Positions 11,500 through 24,129 of a DNA stretch of 64,000 nt are shown here, piece after piece. The DNA comes from Euonymus europaeus (lineage: Eukaryota > Streptophyta > Magnoliopsida > Celastrales > Celastraceae), in NCBI GenBank assembly GCA_963580455.1, contig OY756966.1:14511001-14575000 (forward strand), in the 5' to 3' direction. Each line of letters begins with the position of its first letter. Positions within the stretch are counted from its first letter, which is position 1. The position numbers were made by a program, and so were the translations under genes. The notes under the pieces were generated by a model. It worked only from the letters and a program-made list of their open reading frames with translations, ran no database searches and was not told the origin of the DNA.

Positions 11500-12619
11500 A
11501 AGCTTCCTACATTATTTCGATGCCAAAACACCAACTTTCTGTGACAAATGGACAAAACCGTTAAAAGCTCCTCCATAGAGAGAGTTGAGCAACTTCGGAC
11601 TGTGAAAGTTGCTCGGGATAGACTTTTTATTGTTCTTCTATGTCAAATTTTACGAGTATATGCTTCCTCAATTATTTCAATGCCAAAACACCAACTTTCT
11701 ATGACAAATATACAAAACCGTTAAAAGCTCCTCCATAGAAAGAGTTGGGCAACTTCGGACTATCAAAATTTCTCGGGATAGACTTTTTATTGTTCTTCTA
11801 TGTCAAATTTTATGAGTATAAGCTTCCTAGATTATTTCGATGCCAAAACAACAACTTTCTATGACAAATGGACAAAACCGTTAAAAGCTCCTCCATAGAG
11901 AGAGTTGAGCAACTTCGGACTGTGAAAGTTGCTCGGGATAGACTTTTTATTGTTCTTCTATGTCAAATTTTACGAGTATATGCTTCCTCAATTATTTCAA
12001 TGCCAAAACACCAACTTTCTATGACAAATATACAAAACCGTTAAAAGCTCCTCTATAGAGAGAGTTGAGCAACTTCGGACTGTGAAAGTTGCTCGGGATA
12101 GACTTTTTATTGTTCTTCTATGTCAAATTTTACGAGTATAAGCTTCCTACATTATTTCGATGCCAAAACACCAACTTTCTAAGACAAATATACAAAACCG
12201 TTAAAAGCTCCTCCATAGAGAGAGTTGGGCAACTTCGGACTATCAAAATTTCTCGGGATAGACTTTTTATTGTTCTTCTATGTCAAATTTTATGAGTATA
12301 AGCTTCCTAGATTATTTCGATGCCAAAACAACAACTTTCTATGACAAATGGACAAAACCGTTAAAAGCTCCTCCATAGAGAGAGTTGAGCAACTTCGGAC
12401 TGTGAAAGTTTCTCGGGATAGACTTTTTATTGTTCTTCTATGTCAAATTTTACGAGTATAAGCTTCCTACATTATTTCGATGCCAAAACACCAACTTTCT
12501 GTGACAAATGGACAAAACCGTTAAAAGCTCCTCCATAGAGAGAGTTGAGCAACTTCGGACTGTGAAAGTTGCTCGGGATAGACTTTTTATTGTTCTTCTA
12601 TGTCAAATTTTACGAGTAT
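11500..12619 (+). repeat. Q-rich stretch with 960-bp periodicity
   Basis: Seven monomers that are mostly Q forms: Q, T/K hybrid, Q, Q, K, Q, Q. The GTGACAAATGG-tagged Q recurs at 11500 and 12460 (960 bp apart). The unusual ATGCTTCCTCAATTATTTCAATG junction recurs 320 bp apart near 11660 and 11980. This looks like overlapping small duplications. Confidence 0.75.
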
Positions 12620-13099
12620 AAGCTTCCTACATTATTTCGATGCCAAAACACCAACTTTCTATGACAAATGGACAAAACCGTTAAAAGCTCCTCCATTGAG
12701 AGAGTTCAGCAACTTCGGACCATCAAAGTTGTTTGGTGTACAATTTCTATTGTTCTCATATGTCAAATTTTACGAGAATAAGCTTCCTACATTATTTCGA
12801 TGCCAAAACACCAACTTTCTATGACAAATGGACAAAACCGTTAAAAGCTCCTCCATACAGAGAGTTGAGCAACTTCGGACCATCAAAGTTGCTCGGTGTA
12901 CAATTTCTATTGTTCTCATATGTCAATTTTTACGAGTATAAGCTTCCTACATTATTTCGATGCCAAAACACCAACTTTCTATGACAAATGGACAAAACCG
13001 TTAAAAGCTCCTCCATAGAGAGAGTTGAGCAACTTCGGACTATCAAATTTGCTCGGGATAGACTTTTAATTGTTCTTCTATGTCAAATTTTATGAGTAT
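12620..13099 (+). repeat. P0 P R fragment of the outer module
   Basis: Three monomers in the order P0, P(CATACAG), R. This is the centre of the T' I P0 P R E S module without its flanks. The R copy reads CTATCAAATTTGCTCGGG, a change shared with the R-like monomer at 15536. Confidence 0.8.
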
Positions 13100-13897
13100 A
13101 AGCTTCCTACGTTATTTCGATGCCAAAACACCAACTTTCTATGACAAATAGACAAAACCGTTAAAAGCTCCACCATAGAGAGAGTTGAGCAATTTCGGAC
13201 TATCAAAATTGCCGGGATAGACTTTTTATTGTTCTTCTATGTCAAATTTTACGAGTATAAGCTTCCTACATTATTTCGATGCCAAAACACCAACTTTCTA
13301 AGACAAATATACAAAACCGTTAAAAGCTCCTCCATAGAGAGAGTTGGGCAACTTCGGACTCTCAAAATTTCTCGGGATAGACTTTTTATTGTTTTTCTAT
13401 GTCAAATTTACGAGTATAAGCTTCAGAGATTATTTCAATGCCAAAACACCAACTTTCTATGACAAATGGTCAAAACCGTTAAAAGCTCCTCCATACAGAG
13501 AGTTGAGCAACTTCGGACTGTGAAAGTTGCTCGGGATAGACTTTTTATTGTTCTTCTATGTCAAATTTTACGAGTATAAGCTTCCTACATTATTTCGATG
13601 CCAAAACACCAACTTTCTATGACAAATGGACAAAACCGTTAAAAGCTACTCTATAGAGAGAGTTGAGCAACTTCGGACTATCAAAGTTGCTCGGGATAGA
13701 CTTTTAGTTGTTCTTCTATGTCAAATTTTATGAGTATAGGCTTCCTACATTATTTCGATGCCAAAACACCAACTTTCTATGACAAACGAACAAAACCGTT
13801 AAAAGCTCCTCCATAGAGAGAGTTGAGCAACTTCGAACTATCAAAATTGCTCGGGATAGACTTTTTATTGTTCTTCTATGTCAAATTTTACGAGTAT

Positions 13898-14057
13898 AAG
13901 CTTCCTACATTATTTCGATGCCAAAACACCAACTTTCTAAGAAAAATATACAAAACCGTTAAAAGCTCCTCCATAGAGAGAGTTGGGCAACTTCGGACTC
14001 TCAAAATTTCTCGGGATAGACTTTTTATTGTTCTCATATGTCAAATTTTACGAGTAT
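13898..14057 (+). repeat. Chimeric S/P monomer
   Basis: The first half is S (an AAGA-type start and CTCTCAAAATTTCTCGGG), but the tail is P (GTTCTCATATG). Compared with S-aQ-P-P at 16933, the aQ and one P are missing, so the chimera is the likely scar of a two-monomer (320-bp) deletion. Confidence 0.75.
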
Positions 14058-15017
14058 AAGCTTCCTACATTATTTCGATGCCAAAACACCAACTTTCTAT
14101 GACAAATGGACAAAACCGTTAAAAGCTCCTCCATACAGAGAGTTGAGCAACTTCGGACCATCAAAGTTGCTCGGTGTACAATTTCTATTGTTCTCATATG
14201 TCAAATTTTACGAGTATAAGCTTCCTACATTATTTCGATGCCAAAACACCAACTTTCTATGACAAATGGACAAAACCATTAAAAGCTCCTCCATACAGAG
14301 AGTTGAGCAACTTCGGACCATCAAAGTTGCTCGGTGTACAATTTCTATTGTTCTCATATGTCAAATTTTACTAGTATACGCTTCCTACATTATTTCGATG
14401 CCAAAACACCAACTTTCTATGACAAATGGACAAAACCGTTAAAAGCTCCTTCATAGAGAGAGTTGAGCAACTTCGGACTCTCAAAGTTACTCGGGATAGA
14501 CTTTTAATTGTTCTTCTATGTCAAATTATACGAGTATAAGTTTCCTACATTATTTCGATGCCAAAACACCAACTTTCTATGACAAATGGACAAAACCGTT
14601 AAAAGCTCCTCCATAGAGAGAGTTGAGCAACTTCGGACTGTGAAAGTTGCTCGGGATAGACTTTTTATTGTTCTTCTATGTCAAATTTTACGAGTATAAG
14701 CTTCCTACATTATTTCGATGCCAAAACACCAACTTTCTATGACAAATGGACAAAACCGTTAAAAGCTCCTCTATAGAGAGAGTTGAGCAACTTCGGACTA
14801 TCAAAGTTGCTCGGGATAGACTTTTAGTTGTTCTTCTATGTCAAATTTTATGAGTATAAGCTTCCTACATTATTTCGATGCCAAAACACCAACTTTCTAT
14901 GACAAACGAACAAAACCGTTAAAAGCTCCTCCATAGAGAGAGTTGAGCAACTTCGAACTATCAAAATTGCTCGGGATAGACTTTTTATCGTTCTTCTATG
15001 TCAAATTTTACGAGTAT

Positions 15018-15177
15018 AAGCTTCCTACATTATTTCGATGCCAAAACACCAACTTTCTAAGACAAATATACAAAACCGTTAAAAGCTCCTCCATAGAGAG
15101 AGTTGAGCAACTTCGGACTGTGAAAGTTGCTCGGGATAGACTTTTTATTGTTCTTCTATGTCAAATTTTACGAGTAT
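15018..15177 (+). repeat. Chimeric S/Q monomer
   Basis: The left part reads AAGACAAATATAC (S or K form) and the right part TTGAGCAAC with CTGTGAAAGTTGC (Q form). It follows an E monomer with the TTATCGTTC tag. The same tagged E at 16773 and 18692 is followed by separate S and aQ monomers, so one monomer was lost here. The switch lies between about 15071 and 15105. Confidence 0.75.
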
Positions 15178-15207
15178 AAGCTTCCTACATTATTTCGATG
15201 CCAAAAC

Positions 15208-15283
15208 ACCAACTTTCTATGACAAATATACAAAACCGTTAAAAGACCAACTTTCTATGACAAATGGACAAAAACGTTAAAAG
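15208..15283 (+). repeat. Out-of-register join producing a 38-bp repeated segment (198-bp monomer)
   Basis: 15208-15245 and 15246-15283 cover the same monomer stretch, from ACCAAC to TTAAAAG. The first copy has the T-type ATATACAAAACC and the second the aQ-type GGACAAAAACG. It is therefore a join between two different monomers shifted by 38 bp, not a simple duplication. The joint sits on a shared AAAA run. Confidence 0.85.
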
Positions 15284-15735
15284 CTCCTCCATAGAGAGAG
15301 TTGAGCAACTTCGGACTGTGAAAGTTTCTCGGGATAGACTTTTTATTGTTCTTGTATGTTAAATTTTACGAGTATAAGCTTCCTACATTATTTCAATGCC
15401 AAAACACCAACTTTCTATGACAAATGGAAAAAACCGTTAAAAGCTCCTCCATAGAGAGAGTTGAGCAACTTCGGACCATCAAAGTTGCTCGGTGTACAAT
15501 TTCTATTGTTCTTATATGTCAAATTTTACGAGTGTAAGCTTCCTACATTATTTCGATGCCAAAACACCTACTTTCTACGACAAATGGACAAAACCGTTAA
15601 AAGCTCCTCCATAGAGAGAGTTGAGCAACTTCGGACTATCAAATTTGCTCGGGATAGACTTTTTATTGTTCTTCTATGTCAAATTTTACGAGTATAAGCT
15701 TCCTACGTTATTTCGATGTCAAAACACCAACTTTC

Positions 15736-15779
15736 TATCCCGAGCAATTTTGATAGTCCGAAATTGCTCAACTCTCTCT
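15736..15779 (-). repeat. 44-bp inverted patch inside a 117-bp monomer
   Basis: This stretch is the reverse complement of the I-class segment that runs from AGAGAGAGTTGAGC through GAGCAATTT and AAATTGCTC to CGGGATA. It is the only minus-oriented satellite in the window. The flanks are normal plus-strand monomer (CAACTTTCTAT before, TTATTGTTCTCATATG after), and 43 bp are missing overall. It contains the complete dyad. Confidence 0.93.
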
Positions 15780-16132
15780 TTATTGTTCTCATATGTCAAA
15801 TTTTACGAGTATAAGCTTCCTACATTATTTCGATGCCAAAACACCAACTTTCTATGACAAATGGACAAAACCGTTAAAAGCTCCTCTATAGAGAGAGTTG
15901 AGCAACTTCGGACTGTGAAAGTTGCTCGGGATAGACTTTTTATTGCTCTTCTATGTCAAATTTTACGAGTATAAGCTTCCTACATTATTTCGATGCCAAA
16001 ACACCAACTTTCTATTACAAATGGACAAAACCGTTAAAAGCTCCTCCATAGAGAGAGTTGAGCAACTTCGGACTATCAAAGTTGCTCGGGATAGACTTTT
16101 AATTGTTCTTCTATGTCAAATTTTATGAGTAT

Positions 16133-18371
16133 AAGCTTCCTACATTATTTCGATGCCAAAACACCAACTTTCTATGACAAACGAACAAAACAGTTAAAAG
16201 CTCCTCCATAGAGAGAGTTGAGCAACTTCGTACTATCAAAATTGCTCGGGATAGACTTTTTATTGTTCTTCTATGTCAAATTTTACGAGTATAAGCTTCC
16301 TACATTATTTCGATGCCAAAACACCAACTTTCTAAGACAAATATACAAAACCGTTAAAAGCTCCTCCATAGAGAGAGTTGGGCAACTTCGGACTCTCAAA
16401 ATTTCTCGGGATAGACTTTTTATTGTTTTTCTATGTCAAATTTTACAAGTATAAGCTTCCTAGATTATTTAGATGCCAAAACACCAACTTTCTATGACAA
16501 ATGGACAAAACCGTTAAAAGCTCCTCCATAGAGAGAGTTGAGCAACTTCGGACTGTGAAAGTTGCTCGGGATAGACTTTTTATTGTTCTTCTATGTCAAA
16601 TTTTACGAGTATAAGCTTCCTACATTATTTCGATGCCAAAACACCAACTTTCTATGACAAATGGACAAAACCGTTAAAAGCTCCTCTATAGAGAGAGTTG
16701 AGCAACTTCGGACTATCAAAGTTGCTCGGGATAGACTTTTAGTTGTTCTTCTATGTCAAATTTTATGAGTATAAGCTTCCTACATTATTTCGATGCCAAA
16801 ACACCAACTTTCTATGACAAACGAACAAAACCGTTAAAAGCTCCTCCATAGAGAGAGTTGAGCAACTTCGAACTATCAAAATTGCTCGGGATAGACTTTT
16901 TATCGTTCTTCTATGTCAAATTTTACGAGTATAAGCTTCCTACATTATTTCGATGCCAAAACACCAACTTTCTAAGACAAATATACAAAACCGTTAAAAG
17001 CTCCTCCATAGAGAGAGTTGGGCAACTTCGGACTCTCAAAATTTCTCGGGATAGACTTTTTATTGTTTTTCTATGTCAAATTTTACAAGTATAAGCTTCC
17101 TAGATTATTTAGATGCCAAAACACCAACTTTCTATGACAAATGGACAAAAACGTTAAAAGCTCCTCCATAGAGAGAGTTGAGCAACTTCGGACTGTGAAA
17201 GTTGCTCGGGATAGACTTTTTATTGTTCTTCTATGTCAAATTTTACGAGTATAAGCTTCCTACATTATTTCGATGCCAAAACACCAACTTTCTATGACAA
17301 ATGGACAAAACCGTTAAAAGCTCCTCCATAGAGAGAGTTGAGCAACTTCGGACCATCAAAGTTGCTCGGTGTACAATTTCTATTGTTCTCATATGTCAAA
17401 TTTTACGAGTATAAGCTTCCTACATTATTTCGATGCCAAAACACCAACTTTCTATGACAAATGGACAAACCCGTTAAAAGCTCCTCCATACAGAGAGTTG
17501 AGCAACTTCGGACCATCAAAGTTGCTCGGTGTACAATTTCTATTGTTCTCATATGTCAAATTTTACGAGTATAAGCTTCCTACATTATTTCGATGCCAAA
17601 ACACCAACTTTCTATGACAAATGGACAAAACCATTAAAAGCTCCTCCATACAGAGAGTTGAGCAACTTCGGACCATCAAAGTTGCTCGGTGTACAATTTC
17701 TATTGTTCTCATATGTTAAATTTTACGAGTATACGCTTCCTACATTATTTCGATGCCAAAACACCAACTTTCTATGACAAATGGACAAAACCGTTAAAAG
17801 CTCCTCCATAGAGAGAGTTGAGCAACTTCGGACTCTCAAAGTTACTCGGGATAGACTTTTAATTGTTCTTCTATGTCAAATTATACGAGTATAAGTTTCC
17901 TACATTATTTCGATGCCAAAACACCAACTTTCTATGACAAATGGACAAAACCGTTAAAAGCTCCTCCATAGAGGGAGTTGAGCAACTTTGGACCATCAAA
18001 GTTGCTCGGTGTACAATTTCTATTGTTCTCATATGTCAAATTTACGAGTATAAGCTTCAGAGATTATTTCAATGCCAAAACACCAACTTTCTATGACAAA
18101 TGGACAAAACCGTTAAAAGCTCCTCTATAGAGAGAGTTGAGCAACTTCGGACTGTGAAAGTTGCTCGGGATAGACTTTTTATTGTTCTTCTATGTCAAAT
18201 TTTACGAGTATAAGCTTCCTACATTATTTCGATGACAAAACACCAACTTTCTAAGACAAATATACAAAACCGTTAAAAGCTCCTCCATAGAGAGAGTTGG
18301 GCAACTTCGGACTATCAAAATTTCTCGGGATAGACTTTTTATTGTTCTTCTATGTCAAATTTTTCGAGTAT
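16133..18371 (+). repeat. E S lead-in plus 12-mer HOR (Q R E S aQ P P Pc L P- Q K)
   Basis: E and S at 16133-16452 precede a 12-monomer unit at 16453-18371 (1,919 bp because the P- copy is 159 bp). Tags include TTATCGTTC in E and GACAAACCCG in a P monomer. The unit restarts at 18372. Its Pc-L-P--Q-K part matches the 12-mers at 6.5-11.5 kb. Confidence 0.85.
16293..16452 (+). repeat. Exemplar monomer, class S
   Basis: S has AAGACAAATATAC, TTGGGCAAC, CTCTCAAAATTTCTCGGG and a GTTTTTCTATG tail ending TTTTACAAG. The next monomer starts CCTAGATTATTTAGATG, which is a reliable flag for S-Q junctions. Some copies have ATGACAAATGG instead of AAGACAAATAT in the first half (32446, 35486, 36924, 39964), which suggests conversion of that half. 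Confidence 0.87.
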
Positions 18372-19491
18372 AAGCTTCCTAGATTATTTCGATGCCAAAA
18401 CAACAACTTTCTATGACAAATGGACAAAACCGTTAAAAGCTCCTCCATAGAGAGAGTTGAGCAACTTCGGACTGTGAAAGTTGCTCGGGATAGACTTTTT
18501 ATTGTTCTTCTATGTCAAATTTTACGAGTATAAGCTTCCTACATTATTTCGATGCCAAAACACCAACTTTCTATGACAAATGGACAAAACCGTTAAAAGC
18601 TCCTCTATAGAGAGAGTTGAGCAACTTCGGACTATCAAAGTTGCTCGGGATAGACTTTTAGTTGTTCTTCTATGTCAAATTTTATGAGTATAAGCTTCCT
18701 ACATTATTTCGATGCCAAAACACCAACTTTCTATGACAAACGAACAAAACCGTTAAAAGCTCCTCCATAGAGAGAGTTGAGCAACTTCGAACTATCAAAA
18801 TTGCTCGGGATAGACTTTTTATCGTTCTTCTATGTCAAATTTTACGAGTATAAGCTTCCTACATTATTTCGATGCCAAAACACCAACTTTCTAAGACAAA
18901 TATACAAAACCGTTAAAAGTTCCTCTATAGAGAGAGTTGGGCAACTTCGGACTCTCAAAATTTCTCGGGATAGACTTTTTATTGTTTTTCTATGTCAAAT
19001 TTTACAAGTATAAGCTTCCTAGATTATTTAGATGCCAAAACACCAACTTTCTATGACAAATGGACAAAAACGTTAAAAGCTCCTCCATAGAGAGAGTTGA
19101 GCAACTTCGGACTGTGAAAGTTGCTCGGGATAGACTTTTTATTGTTCTTCTATGTCAAATTTTACGAGTATAAGCTTCCTACATTATTTCGATGCCAAAA
19201 CACCAACTTTCTATGACAAATGGACAAAACCGTTAAAAGCTCCTCCATAGAGAGAGTTGAGCAACTTCGGACCATCAAAGTTGCTCGGTGTACAATTTCT
19301 ATTGTTCTCATATGTCAAATTTTACGAGTATAAGCTTCCTACATTATTTCGATGCCAAAACACCAACTTTCTATGACAAATGGACAAACCCGTTAAAAGC
19401 TCCTCCATACAGAGAGTTGAGCAACTTCGGACCATCAAAGTTGCTCGGTGTACAATTTCTATTGTTCTCATATGTCAAATTTTACGAGTAT
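18372..19491 (+). repeat. Partial second 12-mer copy, seven monomers
   Basis: Order Q R E S aQ P P/Pc, repeating 16453 onward at an offset of 1,919 bp. The last monomer (19332-19491) has the first half of the GACAAACCCG-tagged P and the ACGCTT end of Pc, so one monomer was deleted by exchange. The copy then stops and a T monomer follows. Confidence 0.82.
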
Positions 19492-22050
19492 ACGCTTCCT
19501 ACATTATTTCGATGCCAAAACACCAACTTTCTATGACAAATATACAAAACTGTTAAAAGCTCCTCCATAGAAAGAGTTGGGTAACTTCGGACTATCAAAA
19601 TTTCTCGGGATAGACTTTTTATTGTTCTTGTATGTTAAATTTTACGAGTATAAGCTTCCTACATTATTTCGATGCCAAAACACCAACTTTCTATGACAAA
19701 TGGACAAAACCGTTAAAAGCTCCTCCATAGAGAGAGTTGAGCAACTTCGGACCATCAAAGTTGCTCGGTGTACAATTTCTATTGTTCTTATATGTCAAAT
19801 TTTACGAGTATAAGCTTCCTACATTATTTCGATGCCAAAACACCAACTTTCTATGACAAATGGACAAAACCGTTAAAAGCTCCTCCATAGAGAGAGTTGA
19901 GCAACTTCGGACTGTGAAAGTTGCTCGGGATAGACTTTTTATTGTTCTTCTATGTCAAATTTTACGAGTATAAGCTTCCTACATTATTTCGATGACAAAA
20001 CACCAACTTTCTATGACAAATGGACAAAACCGTTAAAAGCTCCTCCATAGAGAGAGTTGGGCAACTTCGGACTATCAAAATTTCTCGGGATAGACTTTTT
20101 ATTGTTCTTCTATGTCAAATTTTTCGAGTATAAGCTTCCTAGATTATTTCGATGCCAAAACAACAACTTTCTATGACAAATGGACAAAACCGTTAAAAGC
20201 TCCTCCATAGAGAGAGTTGAGCAACTTCGGACTGTGAAAGTTGCTCGGGATAGACTTTTTATTGTTCTTCTATGTCAAATTTTACGAGTATAAGCTTCCT
20301 ACATTATTTCGATGCCAAAACACCAACTTTCTATGACAAATATACAAAACTGTTAAAAGCTCCTCCATAGAAAGAGTTGGGTAACTTCGGACTATCAAAA
20401 TTTCTCGGGATAGACTTTTTATTGTTCTTGTATGTTAAATTTTACGAGTATAAGCTTCCTACATTATTTCGATGCCAAAACACCAACTTTCTATGACAAA
20501 TGGACAAAACCGTTAAAAGCTCCTCCATAGAGAGAGTTGAGCAACTTCGGACCATCAAAGTTGCTCGGTGTACAATTTCTATTGTTCTTATATGTCAAAT
20601 TTTACGAGTATAAGCTTCCTACATTATTTCGATGCCAAAACACCAACTTTCTATGACAAATGGACAAAACCGTTAAAAGCTCCTCCATAGAGAGAGTTGA
20701 GCAACTTCGGACCATCAAAGTTGCTCGGTGTACAATTTCTATTGTTCTCATATGTCAAATTTTACGAGTATAAGCTTCCTACATTATTTCGATGCCAAAA
20801 CACCAACTTTCTATGATAAATGGACAAAACCGTTAAAAGCTCCTCTATAGAGAGAGTTGAGCAACTTCGGACTGTGAAAGTTGCTCGGGATAGACTTTTA
20901 TTGCTCTTCTATGTCAAATTTTACGAGTATAAGCTTCCTACATTATTTCGATGCCAAAACACCAACTTTCTATGACAAATGGACAAAACCGTTAAAAGCT
21001 CCTCCATAGAGAGAGTTGAGCAACTTCGGACTATCAAAGTTGCTCGGGATAGACTTTTAATTGTTCTTCTATGTCAAATTTTATGAGTATAAGCTTCCTA
21101 CATTATTTCGATGCCAAAACACCAACTTTCTATGACAAACGAACAAAACCGTTAAAAGCTCCTCCATAGAGAGAGTTGAGCAACTTCGAACTATCAAAAT
21201 TGCTCGGGATAGACTTTTTATTGTTCTTCTATGTCAAATTTTACGAGTATAAGCTTCCTACATTATTTCGATGCCAAAACACCAACTTTCTATGACAAAT
21301 GGACAAAACCGTTAAAAGCTCCTCCATAGAGAGAGTTGAGCAACTTCGGACCATCAAAGTTGCTCGGTGTACAATTTCTATTGTTCTTATATGTCAAATT
21401 TTACGAGTATAAGCTTCCTACATTATTTCGATGCCAAAACACCAACTTTCTATGACAAATGGACAAAACCGTTAAAAGCTCCTCTATAGAGAGAGTTGAG
21501 CAACTTCGGACTGTGAAAGTTGCTCGGGATAGACTTTTTATTGCTCTTCTATGTCAAATTTTACGAGTATAAGCTTCCTACATTATTTCGATGCCAAAAC
21601 ACCAACTTTCTATGACAAATGGACAAAACCGTTAAAAGCTCCTCCATAGAGAGAGTTGAGCAACTTCGGACTATCAAAGTTGCTCGGGATAGACTTTTAA
21701 TTGTTCTTCTATGTCAAATTTTATGAGTATAAGCTTCCTACATTATTTCGATGCCAAAACACCAACTTTCTATGACAAACGAACAAAACAGTTAAAAGCT
21801 CCTTCATAAAGAGAGTTGAGCAACTTCGTACTATCAAAATTGCTCGGGATAGACTTTTTATTGTTCTTTATTGTCACATTTTACGAGTATAAGCTTCCTA
21901 CATTATTTCGATGCCAAAACACCAACTTTCTAAGACAAATATACAAAACCGTTAAAAGCTCCTCCATGGAGAGAGTTGGGCAACTTCGGACTCTCAAAAT
22001 TTCTCGGGATAGACTTTTTATTGTTTTTCTATGTCAAATTTTACAAGTAT
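19492..22050 (+). repeat. Overlapping 5-mer and 7-mer related stretch
   Basis: Sixteen monomers: T Pt Q K Q, then T Pt P Q' R E, then Pt Q' R E S. The two T monomers carry the private ACAAAACTGTT and lie 800 bp apart. The Q' from 20772 has ATGATAAATGG, shared with the Q' from 25090. This links 20.3-21.3 kb with 24.6-25.6 kb at an offset of 4,318 bp. Confidence 0.78.
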
Positions 22051-23170
22051 AAGCTTCCTAGATTATTTAGATGCCAAAACACCAACTTTCTATGACAAAT
22101 GGACAAAACCGTTAAAAGCTCCTCCATAGAAAGAGTTGGGTAACTTCGGACTATCAAAATTTCTCGGGATAGACTTTTTATTGTTCTTGTATGTTAAATT
22201 TTACGAGTATAAGCTTCCTACATTATTTCGATGCCAAAACACCAACTTTCTATGACAAATGGACAAAACCGTTAAAAGCTCCTCCATAGAGAGAGTTGAG
22301 CAACTTCGGACCATCAAAGTTGCTCGGTGTACAATTTCTATTGTTCTTATATGTCAAATTTTACGAGTATAAGCTTCCTACATTATTTCGATGCCAAAAC
22401 ACCAACTTTCTATGACAAATGGACAAAACCGTTAAAAGCTCCTCCATAGAGAGAGTTGAGCAACTTCGGACCATCAAAGTTGCTCGGTGTACAATTTCTA
22501 TTGTTCTTATATGTCAAATTTTACGAGTATAAGCTTCCTACATTATTTCGATGCCAAAACACCAACTTTCTATGACAAATGGACAAAACCGTTAAAAGCT
22601 CCTCTATAGAGAGAGTTGAGCAACTTCGGACTGTGAAAGTTGCTCGGGATAGACTTTTTATTGCTCTTCTATGTCAAATTTTACGAGTATAAGCTTCCTA
22701 CATTATTTCGATGCCAAAACACCAACTTTCTATGACAAATGGACAAAACCGTTAAAAGCTCCTCCATAGAGAGAGTTGAGCAACTTCGGACTATCAAAGT
22801 TGCTCGGGATAGACTTTTAATTGTTCTTCTATGTCAAATTTTATGAGTATAAGCTTCCTACATTATTTCGATGCCAAAACACCAACTTTCTATGACAAAC
22901 GAACAAAACAGTTAAAAGCTCCTTCATAAAGAGAGTTGAGCAACTTCGTACTATCAAAATTGCTCGGGATAGACTTTTTATTGTTCTTTATTGTCACATT
23001 TTACGAGTATAAGCTTCCTACATTATTTCGATGCCAAAACACCAACTTTCTAAGACAAATATACAAAACCGTTAAAAGCTCCTCCATAGAGAGAGTTGGG
23101 CAACTTCGGACTCTCAAAATTTCTCGGGATAGACTTTTTATTGTTTTTCTATGTCAAATTTTACAAGTAT
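22051..23170 (+). repeat. 7-mer HOR (T Pt Pt Q' R E S, 1,120 bp)
   Basis: E copies at 21731 and 22851 share a private TTCTTTATTGTCACATTTT tail and CTTCATAAAG in E. They lie 1,120 bp apart, and the block recurs at an offset of 5,277 bp around 27.0-28.4 kb. Confidence 0.86.
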
Positions 23171-24129
23171 AAGCTTCCTAGATTATTTAGATGCCAAAAC
23201 ACCAACTTTCTATGACAAATGGACAAAACCGTTAAAAGCTCCTCCATAGAAAGAGTTGGGTAACTTCGGACTATCAAAATTTCTCGGGATAGACTTTTTA
23301 TTGTTCTTGTATGTTAAATTTTACGAGTATAAGCTTCCTACATTATTTCGATGCCAAAACACCAACTTTCTATGACAAATGGACAAAACCGTTAAAAGCT
23401 CCTCCATAGAGAGAGTTGAGCAACTTCGGACCATCAAAGTTGCTCGGTGTACAGTTTCTATTGTTCTCATATGTCAAATTTTACGAGTATAAGCTTCCTA
23501 CATTATTTCGATGCCAAAACACCAACTTTCTATGACAAATGGACAAACCCGTTAAAAGCTCCTCCATACAGAGAGTTGAGCAACTTCGGACCATCAAAGT
23601 TGCTCGGTGTACAATTTCTATTGTTCTCATATGTCAAATTTTACGAGTATAAGCTTCCTACATTATTTCGATGCCAAAACACCAACTTTCTATGACAAAT
23701 GGACAAAACCATTAAAAGCTCCTCCATACAGAGAGTTGAGCAACTTCGGACCATCAAAGTTGCTCGGTGTACAATTTCTATTGTTCTCATATGTTAAATT
23801 TTACGAGTATACGCTTCCTACATTATTTCGATGCCAAAACACCAACTTTCTATGACAAATGGACAAAACCGTTAAAAGCTCCTCCATAGAGAGAGTTGAG
23901 CAACTTCGGACTCTCAAAGTTACTCGGGATAGACTTTTAATTGTTCTTCTATGTCAAATTATACGAGTATAAGTTTCCTACATTATTTCGATGCCAAAAC
24001 ACCAACTTTCTATGACAAATGGACAAAACCGTTAAAAGCTCCTCCATAGAGGGAGTTGAGCAACTTTGGACCATCAAAGTTGCTCGGTGTACAATTTCTA
24101 TTGTTCTCATATGTCAAATTTACGAGTAT
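23171..24129 (+). repeat. T P P Pc L P- cassette
   Basis: Six monomers. The P-P-Pc-L-P- run, including the GACAAACCCG tag, repeats 17253-18051 at an offset of 6,078 bp. The first P has an ACAGTTTC variant. HindIII is lost at the Pc/L and L/P- borders. Confidence 0.83.

Larger units (their letters stand above)
13100..16132 (+). repeat. Scarred junction zone between HOR domains
   Basis: About 19 monomers with more damage than anywhere else. There are two consecutive 159-bp units (GCCGGG at 13210 and CAAATTTACGAG at 13403), an S/P chimera, an S/Q chimera, an out-of-register 38-bp join and an inverted patch. Left of it P- monomers are 160 bp; right of it they are 159 bp. It marks a boundary between two parts of the array. 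Confidence 0.78.

Noticed and set aside
15178..15375. Simple tandem duplication of 38 bp
   Set aside because: The two segments carry different class-specific bases, so the event is a join between two monomers and is reported that way.
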